In this document: positions 36,274 to 45,061 of the stretch, piece by piece
Layout of the letters: each line of letters opens with the position of its first letter
Numbering within the stretch: the stretch's first letter is position 1
Source of the DNA: Rhodophyticola sp. CCM32
GTDB taxonomy: Bacteria; Pseudomonadota; Alphaproteobacteria; Rhodobacterales; Rhodobacteraceae
DNA length: 64,000 nucleotides
Assembly: GCF_004751985.1 (NCBI RefSeq)
Contig: NZ_CP038492.1
Span: 124,001-188,000 of the forward strand
Reading direction: 5' to 3'
Made by a program: the position numbers and the translations under genes
Notes under the pieces: model-generated
What the model saw: the letters and a program-made list of their open reading frames with translations, nothing else
Told to the model about the DNA's origin: nothing
The model's database searches: none

Positions 36274-37899
36274 TCACTCCTGTCCAAGGGCGCGGCAGAG
36301 CGCATTTCGGGTTTTGGCCTCATCATAGGCAGGCCAGCGGGCGGTCACATGTTGGTCGGGGCGGATCAGATAAACGGCGCTGTCCGCCTTGCCCAGATAG
36401 CGCTGGATAAGCGCGCCTGTGGGGTCATCGGCGCCGGTCAGGGCCAGCCGGGTGATGGCAAGGCCCGCCTCAGCTATCTCGTCCGGGGCCTCTGCATTTA
36501 TCGTCAGAAGGGTGAAACCGGCCCCAAGCGCGTTCAGCAGAAACCCGTCACCCAAAGGCGCATCGACGCAAGGCGCACCCGGACGGGTGCGTTCGGGGCC
36601 ATTTTTCAGCGCGTCTTCGCCGGTCAGTGACAGCCCGTCATAGGTGCAGGGCACCGACAGTCGGCCGGAATTCACCAGCGGGCGGGCAAAGCCATGGTCC
36701 CGGGCCAGCGCCAGCACCGCGTTGCGGAAGATCACGCTGATTTCCGATTTCGGGGTGATGAAATCCGTGGCCCGGCTGGAATTGAGAATATTCTCATCAG
36801 CCCCGAAAACCCGTTCCTCGGAATAACTGTCAAGCAGGGCGGGGCCGGCCAGACCGCGCAGCACCAGGTCGAGTTTCCAGGCCAGGTTTTCCGCATCCTG
36901 CATCCCCGAATTGGCGCCGCGCGCCCCGAAGGGAGACACCTGATGCGCAGCATCACCTGCAAACATCACCCGGCCATGGCGAAACTGATCCATCCGGCGG
37001 CATTGGAATGTGTAGATTGAGGTCCATTCCAGCTCATATTGCGCATCCGGGCCCAGCATCGCATCGACACGGGCGCGGATATTGGTCTCATCCAGTTCCT
37101 TGTCGCGATCAATGTCCCAGCCAAGCTGAAAATCGATCCGCCAGATATCATCGGGCTGTTTGTGCAGCAGGGCAGACTGACCTGAATCTTTGAACGGTGG
37201 TTCAAACCAGAACCAGCGTTCGGTGGGAAAATCGGCGGTCATCTTCACATCGGCGATCAGGAAATTGTCTTCAAACACCCGGCCTTCGAACCCCAGCCCC
37301 ATCATGTCGCGCAGGGGGGAGCGGGCACCGTCACAGGCAATCACCCAATCGGCGAGCACCTCATAGGGGCCATCGGGCGTTTCCACAGTCAGGGCCATAT
37401 GATCGCCCCTGTCTTCCAGGGCCGTGACCCGGTTCTTGCCGCGGATTTCAATCTTTGCCCCATTGGCCTGTTCCAGGCGCAGATGGTCGATCAGGGCTTT
37501 TTCGAAATAGGGCTGTTGCAGGTTGATGAAAGCGGGGTTCTTGTGGCCCTCTTCGGGTTGCAGGTTGAACTCGAAAACCTGATCCTCGCCGTGGAACACC
37601 TTGCCCAGATTCCAGACAACGCCTTTTTCCACCAACGCCTCACCACAGCCAAGCCGGTCGGCGATTTCCAGACAGCGCTGTGAAAAGCAGATCGCGCGGG
37701 AGCCTTCGCCGATCCCCCCATGGTCATCCAGCACCAGCACCGGCTGGCCGCGCTGGGCAAGGTCAAGGGCGGTGGCGGCCCCTATGGGGCCTGCGCCGAC
37801 GATGACAATCGGGTGACGGTCCGGGGCGGGCATATCCTGGGCCGCGACCTTTTCATACGGGTAAAGCTCAAAGGCGAGGCGATAGCGGGATGCGGTCAT
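36274..37899 (-). CDS. FAD-dependent aromatic hydroxylase (MhpA/PheA family)
   Basis: A 541-residue class A flavin monooxygenase. PIVIVGAGPIGAATALDLAQRG (about 30-51) is the FAD fold, WVIACDGARSPLRDMMGL (about 185-202) the DG motif, and RVMFAGDAAHQVSPFGARGANSGMQDAENLAWKL (about 300) the ribityl-binding motif. The C-terminal thioredoxin-like domain is present. Relatives hydroxylate phenolic acids such as 3-(3-hydroxyphenyl)propionate. I start at MTASRYRL (37897-37899), overlapping the DinB stop. Together with the isomerase and hydrolase genes around it, it may prepare a phenolic compound for ring cleavage. The true substrate is unknown. Confidence 0.88.
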   Translation of the reverse strand: MTASRYRLAFELYPYEKVAAQDMPAPDRHPIVIVGAGPIGAATALDLAQRGQPVLVLDDHGGIGEGSRAICFSQRCLEIADRLGCGEALVEKGVVWNLGKVFHGEDQVFEFNLQPEEGHKNPAFINLQQPYFEKALIDHLRLEQANGAKIEIRGKNRVTALEDRGDHMALTVETPDGPYEVLADWVIACDGARSPLRDMMGLGFEGRVFEDNFLIADVKMTADFPTERWFWFEPPFKDSGQSALLHKQPDDIWRIDFQLGWDIDRDKELDETNIRARVDAMLGPDAQYELEWTSIYTFQCRRMDQFRHGRVMFAGDAAHQVSPFGARGANSGMQDAENLAWKLDLVLRGLAGPALLDSYSEERVFGADENILNSSRATDFITPKSEISVIFRNAVLALARDHGFARPLVNSGRLSVPCTYDGLSLTGEDALKNGPERTRPGAPCVDAPLGDGFLLNALGAGFTLLTINAEAPDEIAEAGLAITRLALTGADDPTGALIQRYLGKADSAVYLIRPDQHVTARWPAYDEAKTRNALCRALGQE

Positions 37900-38426
37900 G
37901 GGGCAGTATCCTCCCAATAGGGTTTTGCGGTCTCGACCCGGCCCCAGACCAGATAGAAATCATCAAGCTGGGGTGGTTCCGCGCCGGTCTGGCTCAACAG
38001 GGCATGGACCTGACCGCGATGGTGAATCTGATGCTGGAACAGATGCAGCAGCAGATGGTCGATACGCTCATGGGACGGCCCGTCAGAGCGCCCGACAGTC
38101 ACGGTTTGCGGCAGGTCCGTATCGGTGAGGGTCGCGCAGAACGCCATCAGCGCACCGTCACTGGCGGCCTGAGCGGCTGCCAGCGCCTGCGGGTCGTCAA
38201 TATCCTCGCGCTGGAAGATGGCGCGGCCTTTGCCGCCCCGGGTCAGGGCGTCGATATAGAACAGATCAACCTCGTGGATATGGTTCAATGTGCGCGGGAT
38301 GGTGCCGAAGAAGCTGGGATATTCCGCGTCATAAGCCGCGCGTGGCAAGGTGGTCACGGCCTTGAAAAGCGTGGCATTGGCCCATGCATTGTTCCGGGCC
38401 TGCGCAAGGAAATAGTCGATGCTCAT
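37896..38426 (-). CDS. DinB family protein (possible thiol-dependent isomerase)
   Basis: A 176-residue four-helix-bundle protein of the DinB/YfiT family. The three metal-binding histidines of the family can be placed: His in TLNHIHEVDLFY, and two in HQIHHRGQVHALL. Some members are metal-dependent, thiol-using isomerases such as mycothiol-dependent maleylpyruvate isomerase, which would fit an aromatic ring-cleavage operon. I start at MSIDYFLAQ (38424-38426), overlapping the MBL-fold gene stop by ATGA. The specific reaction is not known. Confidence 0.85.
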   Translation of the reverse strand: MSIDYFLAQARNNAWANATLFKAVTTLPRAAYDAEYPSFFGTIPRTLNHIHEVDLFYIDALTRGGKGRAIFQREDIDDPQALAAAQAASDGALMAFCATLTDTDLPQTVTVGRSDGPSHERIDHLLLHLFQHQIHHRGQVHALLSQTGAEPPQLDDFYLVWGRVETAKPYWEDTAP

Positions 38427-39373
38427 CCCTGTAGCGCCTCCCACATGTCGAGGTCGCGCTGTGCTGTCCAGATACGGGGCGTGTCGATGCCGCGCGCCTC
38501 GTCATAGGCGCGGGCAACATTGAAGGGCAGGCAGTGTTCATAGATCGCGTAATCGGCGAATTTCGGGTCACAGGCGGCGCGCACCGCATTCCAGGCCTCT
38601 TTCAGGCTGCCGCCACGGGCCGCGACTTTTGCGGCTGGCGCATAGGTGCTGGCCACGAAATCGCGCGTGCTTTCGATGGCGCGCTCCACAGCCTCCTTGC
38701 CGATAAGCGCATCGCCGCGACCGGGCGCAATCGCATCCACATCGAAACTGGCGATATTGTCGAGCGTATCGCCCCAATCCGCGAAATGCCCGTCGCCGCA
38801 ATAACAGGCCGAATGATCCTCGACGATATCGCCGGTGAACATCACGTTCTGATCGGGCACATGGATCACGATATCGCCTGCCGTATGGGCGCGGCCCAGA
38901 TGCATCAGGTCGATCCGGCGATTGCCCAGATAAACGCTCATACCCTCGCTGAAGGTTGTGGTTGGCCAGGTCAGGCCGGGGATGCTTTCATGACCCTCGA
39001 ACAGGCGGGGGAAGCGTTGGAATTCGCTGTCCCAGTCTTCCTGACCCCGTTCCACCACCATGGCGCGGGCCGTATCCCCCATGATGATCTGATCGGCGCC
39101 ATAGGCCGAGGCGCCCAGCACCCGGACCGCGTGGTAATGGGTCAGCACCACATGGGAAATCGGCTTGTCGGTGACGCTGCGCAGCTTTTCGATCACCTTT
39201 TGCGCCAGGCGCGGGGTGGCCTGCGCCTCGACGATCATCACGCTGTCATCGCCGATGATGATGCCGGAATTGGGGTCGCCCTCTGCGGTGAAGGCCCAAA
39301 GTCCCTCGCCCACTTCGGTGAACGAGATGGTTTTTTCCGTCATGTCGCCTTGTGAGGCAAAAGCTTTGGCCAT
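38423..39373 (-). CDS. MBL-fold metallo-hydrolase
   Basis: A 316-residue metallo-beta-lactamase-fold protein. The usual THxHxDH motif is THYHAVRVLGAS (about 85-96), so the Asp-His half is replaced by Val-Arg. Other metal-site positions include HLGRAHTAGDIVIHVP (His) and FTGDIVEDHSACYCGDGH (Asp). The same THYHAVRVLG form is, to my knowledge, common in close relatives, so it is a family trait rather than a local mutation. I start at MAKAFASQG (39371-39373). It overlaps DinB by 4 bases. It could hydrolyse a thioester, lactone or glutathione conjugate made by the pathway; this is speculative. Confidence 0.87.
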   Translation of the reverse strand: MAKAFASQGDMTEKTISFTEVGEGLWAFTAEGDPNSGIIIGDDSVMIVEAQATPRLAQKVIEKLRSVTDKPISHVVLTHYHAVRVLGASAYGADQIIMGDTARAMVVERGQEDWDSEFQRFPRLFEGHESIPGLTWPTTTFSEGMSVYLGNRRIDLMHLGRAHTAGDIVIHVPDQNVMFTGDIVEDHSACYCGDGHFADWGDTLDNIASFDVDAIAPGRGDALIGKEAVERAIESTRDFVASTYAPAAKVAARGGSLKEAWNAVRAACDPKFADYAIYEHCLPFNVARAYDEARGIDTPRIWTAQRDLDMWEALQG

Positions 39374-39377
39374 GTGT

Positions 39378-39749
39378 CTAGTCCTTCTGCAAAAATTCAA
39401 GACGATTGCCAAAGGGGTCTTCGGCAAAGAACCGGCGGCGGGTCTTGATCATGTCGTTCCAGCGCGGGGACTGGCCGGTGGCCACGATCTGCGCCGCAGT
39501 GGTGTCAATGTCATCTACTGCAAAGCCTGGATGGGCCTTCTGCGCAGGAGAGAAGTTCTCTTCCACGCCCAGATGCAGCTCGGCGCCGGCCAGCAAGAGC
39601 CACAGGCCGCCACGCCCATTCAGCGCCTCTGGCTTGTCGATTTCGGTAAGGCCCAAGCCATCGCACCAAAAGGCGCGGGCTTTGGCTTCTCCACCCTTGG
39701 GGATAGCAATCTGGATATGGTCGAGCGCGAGCACCGGATCAGCGCGCAT
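39378..39749 (-). CDS. Single-domain VOC (glyoxalase/dioxygenase fold) protein
   Basis: A 123-residue VOC-superfamily protein: ALDHIQIAIPKGG at the start, WLLLAGAELHLGVEE in the middle, AHPGFAVDDI, and FFAEDPFGNRLEFLQ at the end. Candidate metal ligands are His11, Glu57 or His59, His73 and Glu118. The fold is shared by glyoxalase I, fosfomycin-resistance proteins and extradiol dioxygenases. I start at MRADPVLALDH (39747-39749), which overlaps the fumarylacetoacetase gene by 11 bases; the longer frame lies within that gene. Its place in an operon that otherwise lacks a ring-cleaving enzyme makes a dioxygenase role worth testing. Confidence 0.85.
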   Translation of the reverse strand: MRADPVLALDHIQIAIPKGGEAKARAFWCDGLGLTEIDKPEALNGRGGLWLLLAGAELHLGVEENFSPAQKAHPGFAVDDIDTTAAQIVATGQSPRWNDMIKTRRRFFAEDPFGNRLEFLQKD

Positions 39750-40995
39750 AGGGGTCAGCCAGCGCAGGCAGAAGCGTACCGGTACAGGGCCCGAACCCGA
39801 TCTGATAACCATCGCCCCGGGCCGCGCCGGAGAGGGCCAGCGTATCACCATCCTCAAGGAAACTGCGGGTCTCGCCACTATCCAGTGTGATCGGTTCCTT
39901 GCCGCCCCAGCTCAGCTCCAGCAGCGAGCCGCGTTGCGATTTTTCAGGCCCCGATATGGTGCCTGAGCCAAGCAGATCGCCCACATTCATCGGACATCCC
40001 GCAGTTGTGTGATGGGCCAGTTGCTGCGCGGCGGAATAGTACATTTCCCTGTAATTGGTCCGGGCCAGAACGGTCGCGGCCTTGCCCCTGGGGGCCAGTG
40101 TGACGGTCAGATCAATGTCATACAGCATCGGGCCTGCGTCTTTCAGATGGTCCAGCAGCTCAAACTCACGCGCGGGGGTATCCACCCGGAACGGCTCCAA
40201 CGCGGCTTTGGTCACGATCCACGGGCTGATCGTTGTGGCGGTGGCCTTCGCCTGAAACGGCCCAAGTGGCTGATATTCCCAGGCCTGAATGTCACGGGCG
40301 GACCAGTCGTTCAGAAGCACATATCCAAAGATCGCCTCATCCGCTTCGGTCACACTGATCGGGCCGTCACTTGCTTGCCCGACAATGGCGCCCATTTCCA
40401 GTTCCAGATCGAAACGTGCCGAGGGGGCGAAGCGGGGCAGATCGTCATTCGGGCCTTTCAATTGACCCCAGGGACGGCGGATATCCGTGCCCGACACAAC
40501 GACCGAGGATGCCCGGCCATTATACCCGATCGGAATATGGAGCCAGTTCGGCGGCAACGCGTTTTCCGCGCCCCGGAACATCGTGCCCACATTGGTTGCA
40601 TGATGCCGCCCGGCGTAGAAATCGGTATATTCCTCAACGATGATCGGCATATGCAGTTCTGCCTGATCCAGCGGCACCAGCATCGGTTCCAGCGCGGCCT
40701 GATCGGTGGAGCCTTCGGCCAGCATCTGCGTCAGCCGGGCGCGCAGGTTGGCCCAGACCTCTGACCCCAGATCCATGATCCCGTTCCAGAACGGCATGTC
40801 GAACAGGTCCGGGTCCCCCAGATCCAGCAGCCCGGCCTGTTCCACTGCGGCCATATCCAGAATCATCGCGCCGATGGCCACGCCGCAGCGCGGCGGCATG
40901 TCCCCGACGGAAAAGACACCATAGGGCAGGTTGTTCAGCGGAAAGGGTGTGTCGGCGCTGTTGGCCGAGGTGACCCAGCTTTTCATCAATGGCAT
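39739..40995 (-). CDS. fahA: Fumarylacetoacetase
   Basis: A 418-residue FAH-family hydrolase. MKSWVTSANSADTPFPLNNLPYGVFS is the typical N-terminal domain. Metal and catalytic residues are in VEEYTDFYAGRHHATNVGTMFRG (Asp, His), FDLELEMGAIVG (two Glu) and LLNDWSARDIQAWEYQPLGPF (Asp). The enzyme splits fumarylacetoacetate to fumarate and acetoacetate, the last step of homogentisate breakdown. I start at MPLMKSWVTS (40993-40995), which matches family N-termini, not the earlier frame start at 41079. It is the first gene of an eight-gene operon and is divergent from a MarR regulator. No homogentisate dioxygenase gene is in the window. Confidence 0.93.
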   Translation of the reverse strand: MPLMKSWVTSANSADTPFPLNNLPYGVFSVGDMPPRCGVAIGAMILDMAAVEQAGLLDLGDPDLFDMPFWNGIMDLGSEVWANLRARLTQMLAEGSTDQAALEPMLVPLDQAELHMPIIVEEYTDFYAGRHHATNVGTMFRGAENALPPNWLHIPIGYNGRASSVVVSGTDIRRPWGQLKGPNDDLPRFAPSARFDLELEMGAIVGQASDGPISVTEADEAIFGYVLLNDWSARDIQAWEYQPLGPFQAKATATTISPWIVTKAALEPFRVDTPAREFELLDHLKDAGPMLYDIDLTVTLAPRGKAATVLARTNYREMYYSAAQQLAHHTTAGCPMNVGDLLGSGTISGPEKSQRGSLLELSWGGKEPITLDSGETRSFLEDGDTLALSGAARGDGYQIGFGPCTGTLLPALADPYAR

Positions 40996-41148
40996 GCAAC
41001 TGCTTTCTTTCTGGTCCGTCAGGTGCGGCTCTGGCGGCCTGACAGCGATATCTGTTCCGGGAAGGAATGTATCCGGCACCGGGGCTGGCTGGCCAGCGCG
41101 ATGGTCGTGAATGACGGGGGTCCTCCCTCCCCATTGGGATCAGAGATA

Positions 41149-41168
41149 TTAGTTGGTTTTGTAACTAA
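41149..41168. promoter_or_regulatory. MarR-type operator between fahA and marR
   Basis: A dyad TTAGTT-N8-AACTAA lies 19 bases before the marR ATG and about 150 bases before fahA. Size, AT content and position suit a MarR-family operator giving autoregulation and control of the fahA operon. The local sequence 41141-41175 is markedly AT-richer than the surroundings. Confidence 0.65.
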
Positions 41169-41187
41169 CAAGGCTTAACCTGCGCCA

Positions 41188-41625
41188 ATGACACAAAATG
41201 ACAGGTTTGATCTGCAGGATTTCCTGCCCTATCTTCTGACCCAGGCTGCCGAAGTCTCCAGCCTGGAATTTCAGCGTGAATACAAGGACCGCTATGGGAT
41301 GTTGCGCATGGAATGGCGGGTGCTGTTCCATCTGGGGCGGTACGGTGCGATGACCGCGACAGAGATTTGCAGGCGATCCCGCATTCACAAGACCAAGACC
41401 AGCCGCGCCGTGGCGGCATTGGAGAGGAAACGCTACCTGTCGCGCCGTATCATGGATACGGACCGGCGGCAGGAACGGCTGTCACTGACCCGGGCGGGCG
41501 AAAGCGTGTTTGCCGATCTGCTGGCCGCCGCGCAGCAGTTCGATCAGGCGATGACGGCAGAGTTCACACCCGATGAAGAGGCCGTATTGCGTCAATGTCT
41601 GACCCGGATTGCCCGCATCTCCTGA
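41188..41625 (+). CDS. MarR family transcriptional regulator
   Basis: A 145-residue winged-helix regulator: YGMLRMEWRVLFHLGRYGAMTATEICRRSRIHKTKTSRAVAALERKRYLSRRIMDTDRRQERLSLTRAGESVF. The recognition helix (KTKTSRAVAALE) and the DTDRRQE wing are clear. It is divergent from the eight-gene fahA operon and shares an intergenic dyad with it. MarR proteins of aromatic pathways usually repress until a pathway aromatic or its CoA ester binds; the ligand here is unknown. Confidence 0.93.
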   Translation: MTQNDRFDLQDFLPYLLTQAAEVSSLEFQREYKDRYGMLRMEWRVLFHLGRYGAMTATEICRRSRIHKTKTSRAVAALERKRYLSRRIMDTDRRQERLSLTRAGESVFADLLAAAQQFDQAMTAEFTPDEEAVLRQCLTRIARIS

Positions 41626-41647
41626 CACCGTTGCCTTTGCCTGGCCT

Positions 41648-42316
41648 TCAGAGATGGTCGTGAAAGGCGTGCCAAAGCGGCATCATCGCCTTGGCCCGGT
41701 CATTGGTTGCGCCCACCAGACCCCGGTCGCGCCAGGTGTCGGGCAGCGGGGCCATCATCGCCAGACCCTTGCGTTTCAGAAGCTCCGCATGGGGGTGATC
41801 GGGCGGATAGGGTTTGGGCACCCGTTGCAGGGGCGGGGCCCCGAAGGTGGATAGCCCGGCCCCGGTGGCAGCGGTGACCTCGGCCATTGCCTCGGCGGCC
41901 AAATCACCCCATGTGTCGACCCAGACGCGGTATCGGGTCAGGGCCGCCCCTTTCAGCGATACGACACCCATGCCCAGCAGCAGTTCCCCCGGCGCACAGG
42001 AGAAAAACCAGATTGGCGCCAGATCATCCGCATCAGCCGGGCGCCACAGCATATGCAGCCATGGCTTATAGGGCGATTTGTCTTTGGAAAACCGCACATC
42101 GCGATAGATGCGGAACAGTTTCGGGGTATGGCTTACCCCGGTCAGACGGCTGATATCCTCGGCCAGAAGGTCGGCGAACAGTTCCCCGGGTTTGCGGATG
42201 TCATCATTATATTGTGTTTTGCGCGGCTCGAACCAGTCTTTGCGATTATTCGCGGATAATTCCGCAAAGAACCCCTGTGCGGTGTCCACCATCGTTTCGA
42301 ATCCGTCGCTCATCAT
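41648..42316 (-). CDS. DUF2461 domain protein (TIGR02453 family)
   Basis: A 222-residue protein of the DUF2461 family. Family features are FFAELSANNRKDWFEPRKTQYNDDIRKP near the N-terminus, RIYRDVRFSKDKSPYKPWLHMLW in the middle and RVPKPYPPDHPHAELLKRKGLA later. No function is established for the family and no catalytic motif is evident. It converges on marR 22 bases away and is divergent from the lyase gene. Two ATGs in tandem (MMSDGF) start it. Confidence 0.88.
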   Translation of the reverse strand: MMSDGFETMVDTAQGFFAELSANNRKDWFEPRKTQYNDDIRKPGELFADLLAEDISRLTGVSHTPKLFRIYRDVRFSKDKSPYKPWLHMLWRPADADDLAPIWFFSCAPGELLLGMGVVSLKGAALTRYRVWVDTWGDLAAEAMAEVTAATGAGLSTFGAPPLQRVPKPYPPDHPHAELLKRKGLAMMAPLPDTWRDRGLVGATNDRAKAMMPLWHAFHDHL

Positions 42317-42491
42317 CGCTCCTTTCGGGTGTCAGACCATTTTGGCATGGCCCGGATGCAAAATCAAAACCGCGATCCGGCGCGCGGCAGGGTATGAGGT
42401 AGGAAATATGGCAAAGACAGCCGCCGCATCGCGGGATTTCAAAATGTGATAGAAGGCGCGGAATGAAACGCGGAAAGCTATAGAGATCAGG

Positions 42492-44831
42492 ATGCCATCG
42501 GCTGCCAAACTCCCATCGGCCCTGCCCGGGCTGGAGGCGCCCGAGGCCGGGCGCCTGACGGTGAAATACGCCCCGGAGGATGGCCCCGTGGTCGAAAACC
42601 CGCCGCGATTTTCCTGGCTGCCCGCCGGGGAAGGGGTGGCTGCATATGTGCTGCGCGTGTCGGCGGACCCGGATTTTCCTGCTGGACAGACCTGGTGTTT
42701 CACGGGTCTGCCGCTGAACTTCTTTACCCCCGATATGGTGTTTCCGCCCGGTGCCTATCACTGGTCATATGCCGTCTGGTCCCCCGCAACTGCGGGTCCT
42801 GCCAGTGCGTGGAGCATATCCCGCCGCTTCACCATTCCGCTTGGTCTGCCACAAACGCCGCTGCCTTCCCGCACAGATCGTTATCTGGCTGCCCCCAAAA
42901 CCCATCCACGTCTCTGGCTGTGCTCTGATCAGGTGGCGGCCTTCCGCAAGGCGGTGGCCGAGGATCAGACCCATTGCGCCTGGCAGGTCTTTTTCGAGAA
43001 ATCGGTTACGCCCTGGATGGCGCGCGATATCCTGCCGGAACCCACAGGCTATCCCGATGGCAAGCGCAGTGCGCCGATCTGGCGGCAGACCTATATCGAC
43101 TGTCAGGAGGTGCTCTATGCGATCCGCCATCTGGCGATTGGCAGCAGGATCACCGGTGATGACGCGATGCAGGCCCGGGCCAGGGACTGGCTGCTATCGG
43201 TCGCGGCCTGGTCTCCGACGGGCAGCACCGCGCGCAGCTATACGGATGAATGGGCGTTTCGGGTGACTGTGGCGCTCGCCTGGGGGTATGACTGGCTGCA
43301 TGATGATCTGACGGGTGCGGACCGCAACCTCGTGCGGGAGGCGCTTTTGATCCGCACCCGGGAGATTGCCGAACATATTATCCATCACACAGCACTTCAC
43401 CGCTTGCCCTTTGACAGCCACGCGGTGCGCGCGGTCTCGGCTGTTCTGGTGCCCGCCTGCATCGCCCTTATGGACGAGGTGCCGGAGGCAAGGGGCTGGC
43501 TGGATTACGCCATCGAATTTCTGGCTACGCTTTATTCCCCCTGGGGGGATGTGCAGGGGGGCTGGGCCGAGGGGCCGCATTACTGGATGACCGGCATGGC
43601 CAGCCTGACCGAGGCCGCGACCCTGTTGAAAAGTTTCATGGGCTACGACCTGTTCCAGCGGCCTTTCTTTCAGCACACCGCCGATTTCCCGCTATATGCC
43701 AAGGCACCCGATACCAGACGGGGCACATTTGGCGATGACAGCACCCTGGGGGATACGGTTTGCCTGAAGCTTGGCCATATCATGCGCCAATTCGCCGGCG
43801 TGACCGGCAATGGCGTCTATCAATGGTATTGTGATCAGGTGATCGCGGCCGATCCCGGCACGGAAATGATGTTCTATAATTACGGCTGGTGGGATCTGAA
43901 CTTTGATCAGATGACCTGTCTGCATGATTATGGCCATGTGACAGCCATCCCGCCCGCCGATATCGACAGGCTGCGCTGTTTCAAAGGTATCGGATGGGCC
44001 TGCATTCAACACCGGATGGCAGAGCCGGACCGGCACATTCAGTTCAATTTCAAATCCAGCCCCTTTGGATCGGTCAGCCACAGCCATGGGGATCAGAACG
44101 CCTTTTGCCTGTCGGGATTCGGTGAGGATCTGGCGGTTCAGTCAGGTCATTACATTGCGTTCAACAGCTCTATGCACAAGGTTTGGCGGCGGCAGACCCG
44201 ATCGAAAAACGCCATTCTGATCAATGGAAAAGGTCAATATGCAGGGGATGACAAAGCGATGGCGATGGCCTCCACCGGCCGGATTGTCACCGCCGAGGAC
44301 CGCAGCGATCATATTTTCATCCGCGGCGACGCGACCCAGGCATATCGCGCCCTGTCCCCCGAGGTGACATCGGTTCTGCGCGATATCTATTTCATCCATG
44401 ACAGGTATTTCGTGATCGTCGATGCCATTGAAGCCGATACAGAGGTGACAATCGACTGGCTGCTTCACGCCAATGCCCCGATGGAGCTTGGCGATGACAG
44501 GTTCTGCTATTCCGGCAAGAGTGCAGGGTTTTATGGTCAGTGCCTGTGGTCCGAGGCCGGGGCGCCGGTCCTGACACAGGAGGTCGGCTTTCCCGGTGTT
44601 GACCCGGCCGAGATCAAGGGCCTTCCGGTCAGCACCTGCCTGCATGCGACCTATCCCAAAGCGACCCGCCACCGGATCGCGACGCTTTTGGTCCCATACC
44701 CGTTGGTCAGGCCATACCGGGTGGTCAGCCGTTTCGATGTGCAGAATGATGGCTGTGACCTTCATTTCTCTGATGCGGCTGATCAGCGTTTCAAAGTGAG
44801 GGTTTCCAAAGCAGCCGGCATCCACGGCTGA
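42492..44831 (+). CDS. Heparinase II/III family polysaccharide lyase with DUF4962 domain
   Basis: A 779-residue protein. The N-terminal part (about 15-370) matches DUF4962: GRLTVKYAPEDGPVVENPPRFSWLP and an alpha/alpha toroid rich in Trp and Tyr (EWAFRVTVALAWGYDWLHDDL, GGWAEGPHYWMTGMASLTEA). The C-terminal half is the heparinase II/III-like beta domain; HSHGDQNAFCLSGFGEDLAVQSGHY (about 530) carries the probable catalytic and metal-site histidines. No clear Sec signal is seen. Family members cleave uronic-acid polysaccharides or their oligomers, such as alginate. No transporter, sulfatase or kinase for such a sugar is adjacent, so the substrate is open. Confidence 0.85.
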   Translation: MPSAAKLPSALPGLEAPEAGRLTVKYAPEDGPVVENPPRFSWLPAGEGVAAYVLRVSADPDFPAGQTWCFTGLPLNFFTPDMVFPPGAYHWSYAVWSPATAGPASAWSISRRFTIPLGLPQTPLPSRTDRYLAAPKTHPRLWLCSDQVAAFRKAVAEDQTHCAWQVFFEKSVTPWMARDILPEPTGYPDGKRSAPIWRQTYIDCQEVLYAIRHLAIGSRITGDDAMQARARDWLLSVAAWSPTGSTARSYTDEWAFRVTVALAWGYDWLHDDLTGADRNLVREALLIRTREIAEHIIHHTALHRLPFDSHAVRAVSAVLVPACIALMDEVPEARGWLDYAIEFLATLYSPWGDVQGGWAEGPHYWMTGMASLTEAATLLKSFMGYDLFQRPFFQHTADFPLYAKAPDTRRGTFGDDSTLGDTVCLKLGHIMRQFAGVTGNGVYQWYCDQVIAADPGTEMMFYNYGWWDLNFDQMTCLHDYGHVTAIPPADIDRLRCFKGIGWACIQHRMAEPDRHIQFNFKSSPFGSVSHSHGDQNAFCLSGFGEDLAVQSGHYIAFNSSMHKVWRRQTRSKNAILINGKGQYAGDDKAMAMASTGRIVTAEDRSDHIFIRGDATQAYRALSPEVTSVLRDIYFIHDRYFVIVDAIEADTEVTIDWLLHANAPMELGDDRFCYSGKSAGFYGQCLWSEAGAPVLTQEVGFPGVDPAEIKGLPVSTCLHATYPKATRHRIATLLVPYPLVRPYRVVSRFDVQNDGCDLHFSDAADQRFKVRVSKAAGIHG

Positions 44832-44862
44832 CAACGTGTTTTGGTCTTTTGCTGTCAAAGTA

Positions 44863-44889
44863 AAAACGGCCCCGCCGAAGCGGGGCCGT
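44863..44889 (-). terminator. Rho-independent terminator (minus strand)
   Basis: Perfect 10-base arms (ACGGCCCCGC at 44866-44875, GCGGGGCCGT at 44880-44889) with a 4-base loop. On the minus strand the stem is followed by TTTTACTTTG, a good T-run. It serves the DUF2798 gene 170 bases upstream; on the plus strand it lies 35 bases after the lyase stop and may act there as well. Confidence 0.85.
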
Positions 44890-45061
44890 GGCTAAAATGG
44901 TTTTGCTGATAAAAAGCTGAAACAGGACCATCATGCATCTGCACGAGACAGGCATAACACGCCCCATTTCGTCTATGTGTCGGGGTGACAGGTGGATTGG
45001 TTCAAAGAAAAATTGCGGCCTGACAGTTGCGCCACGAAACCCGGCCTTCCGGCGGTCGGTA

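Noticed and set aside
38423..39373. MBL-fold protein considered catalytically dead because THxHxDH reads THYHAVR
   Set aside because: I believe this form is shared by close homologues, so it looks like a subfamily trait rather than a lesion here.
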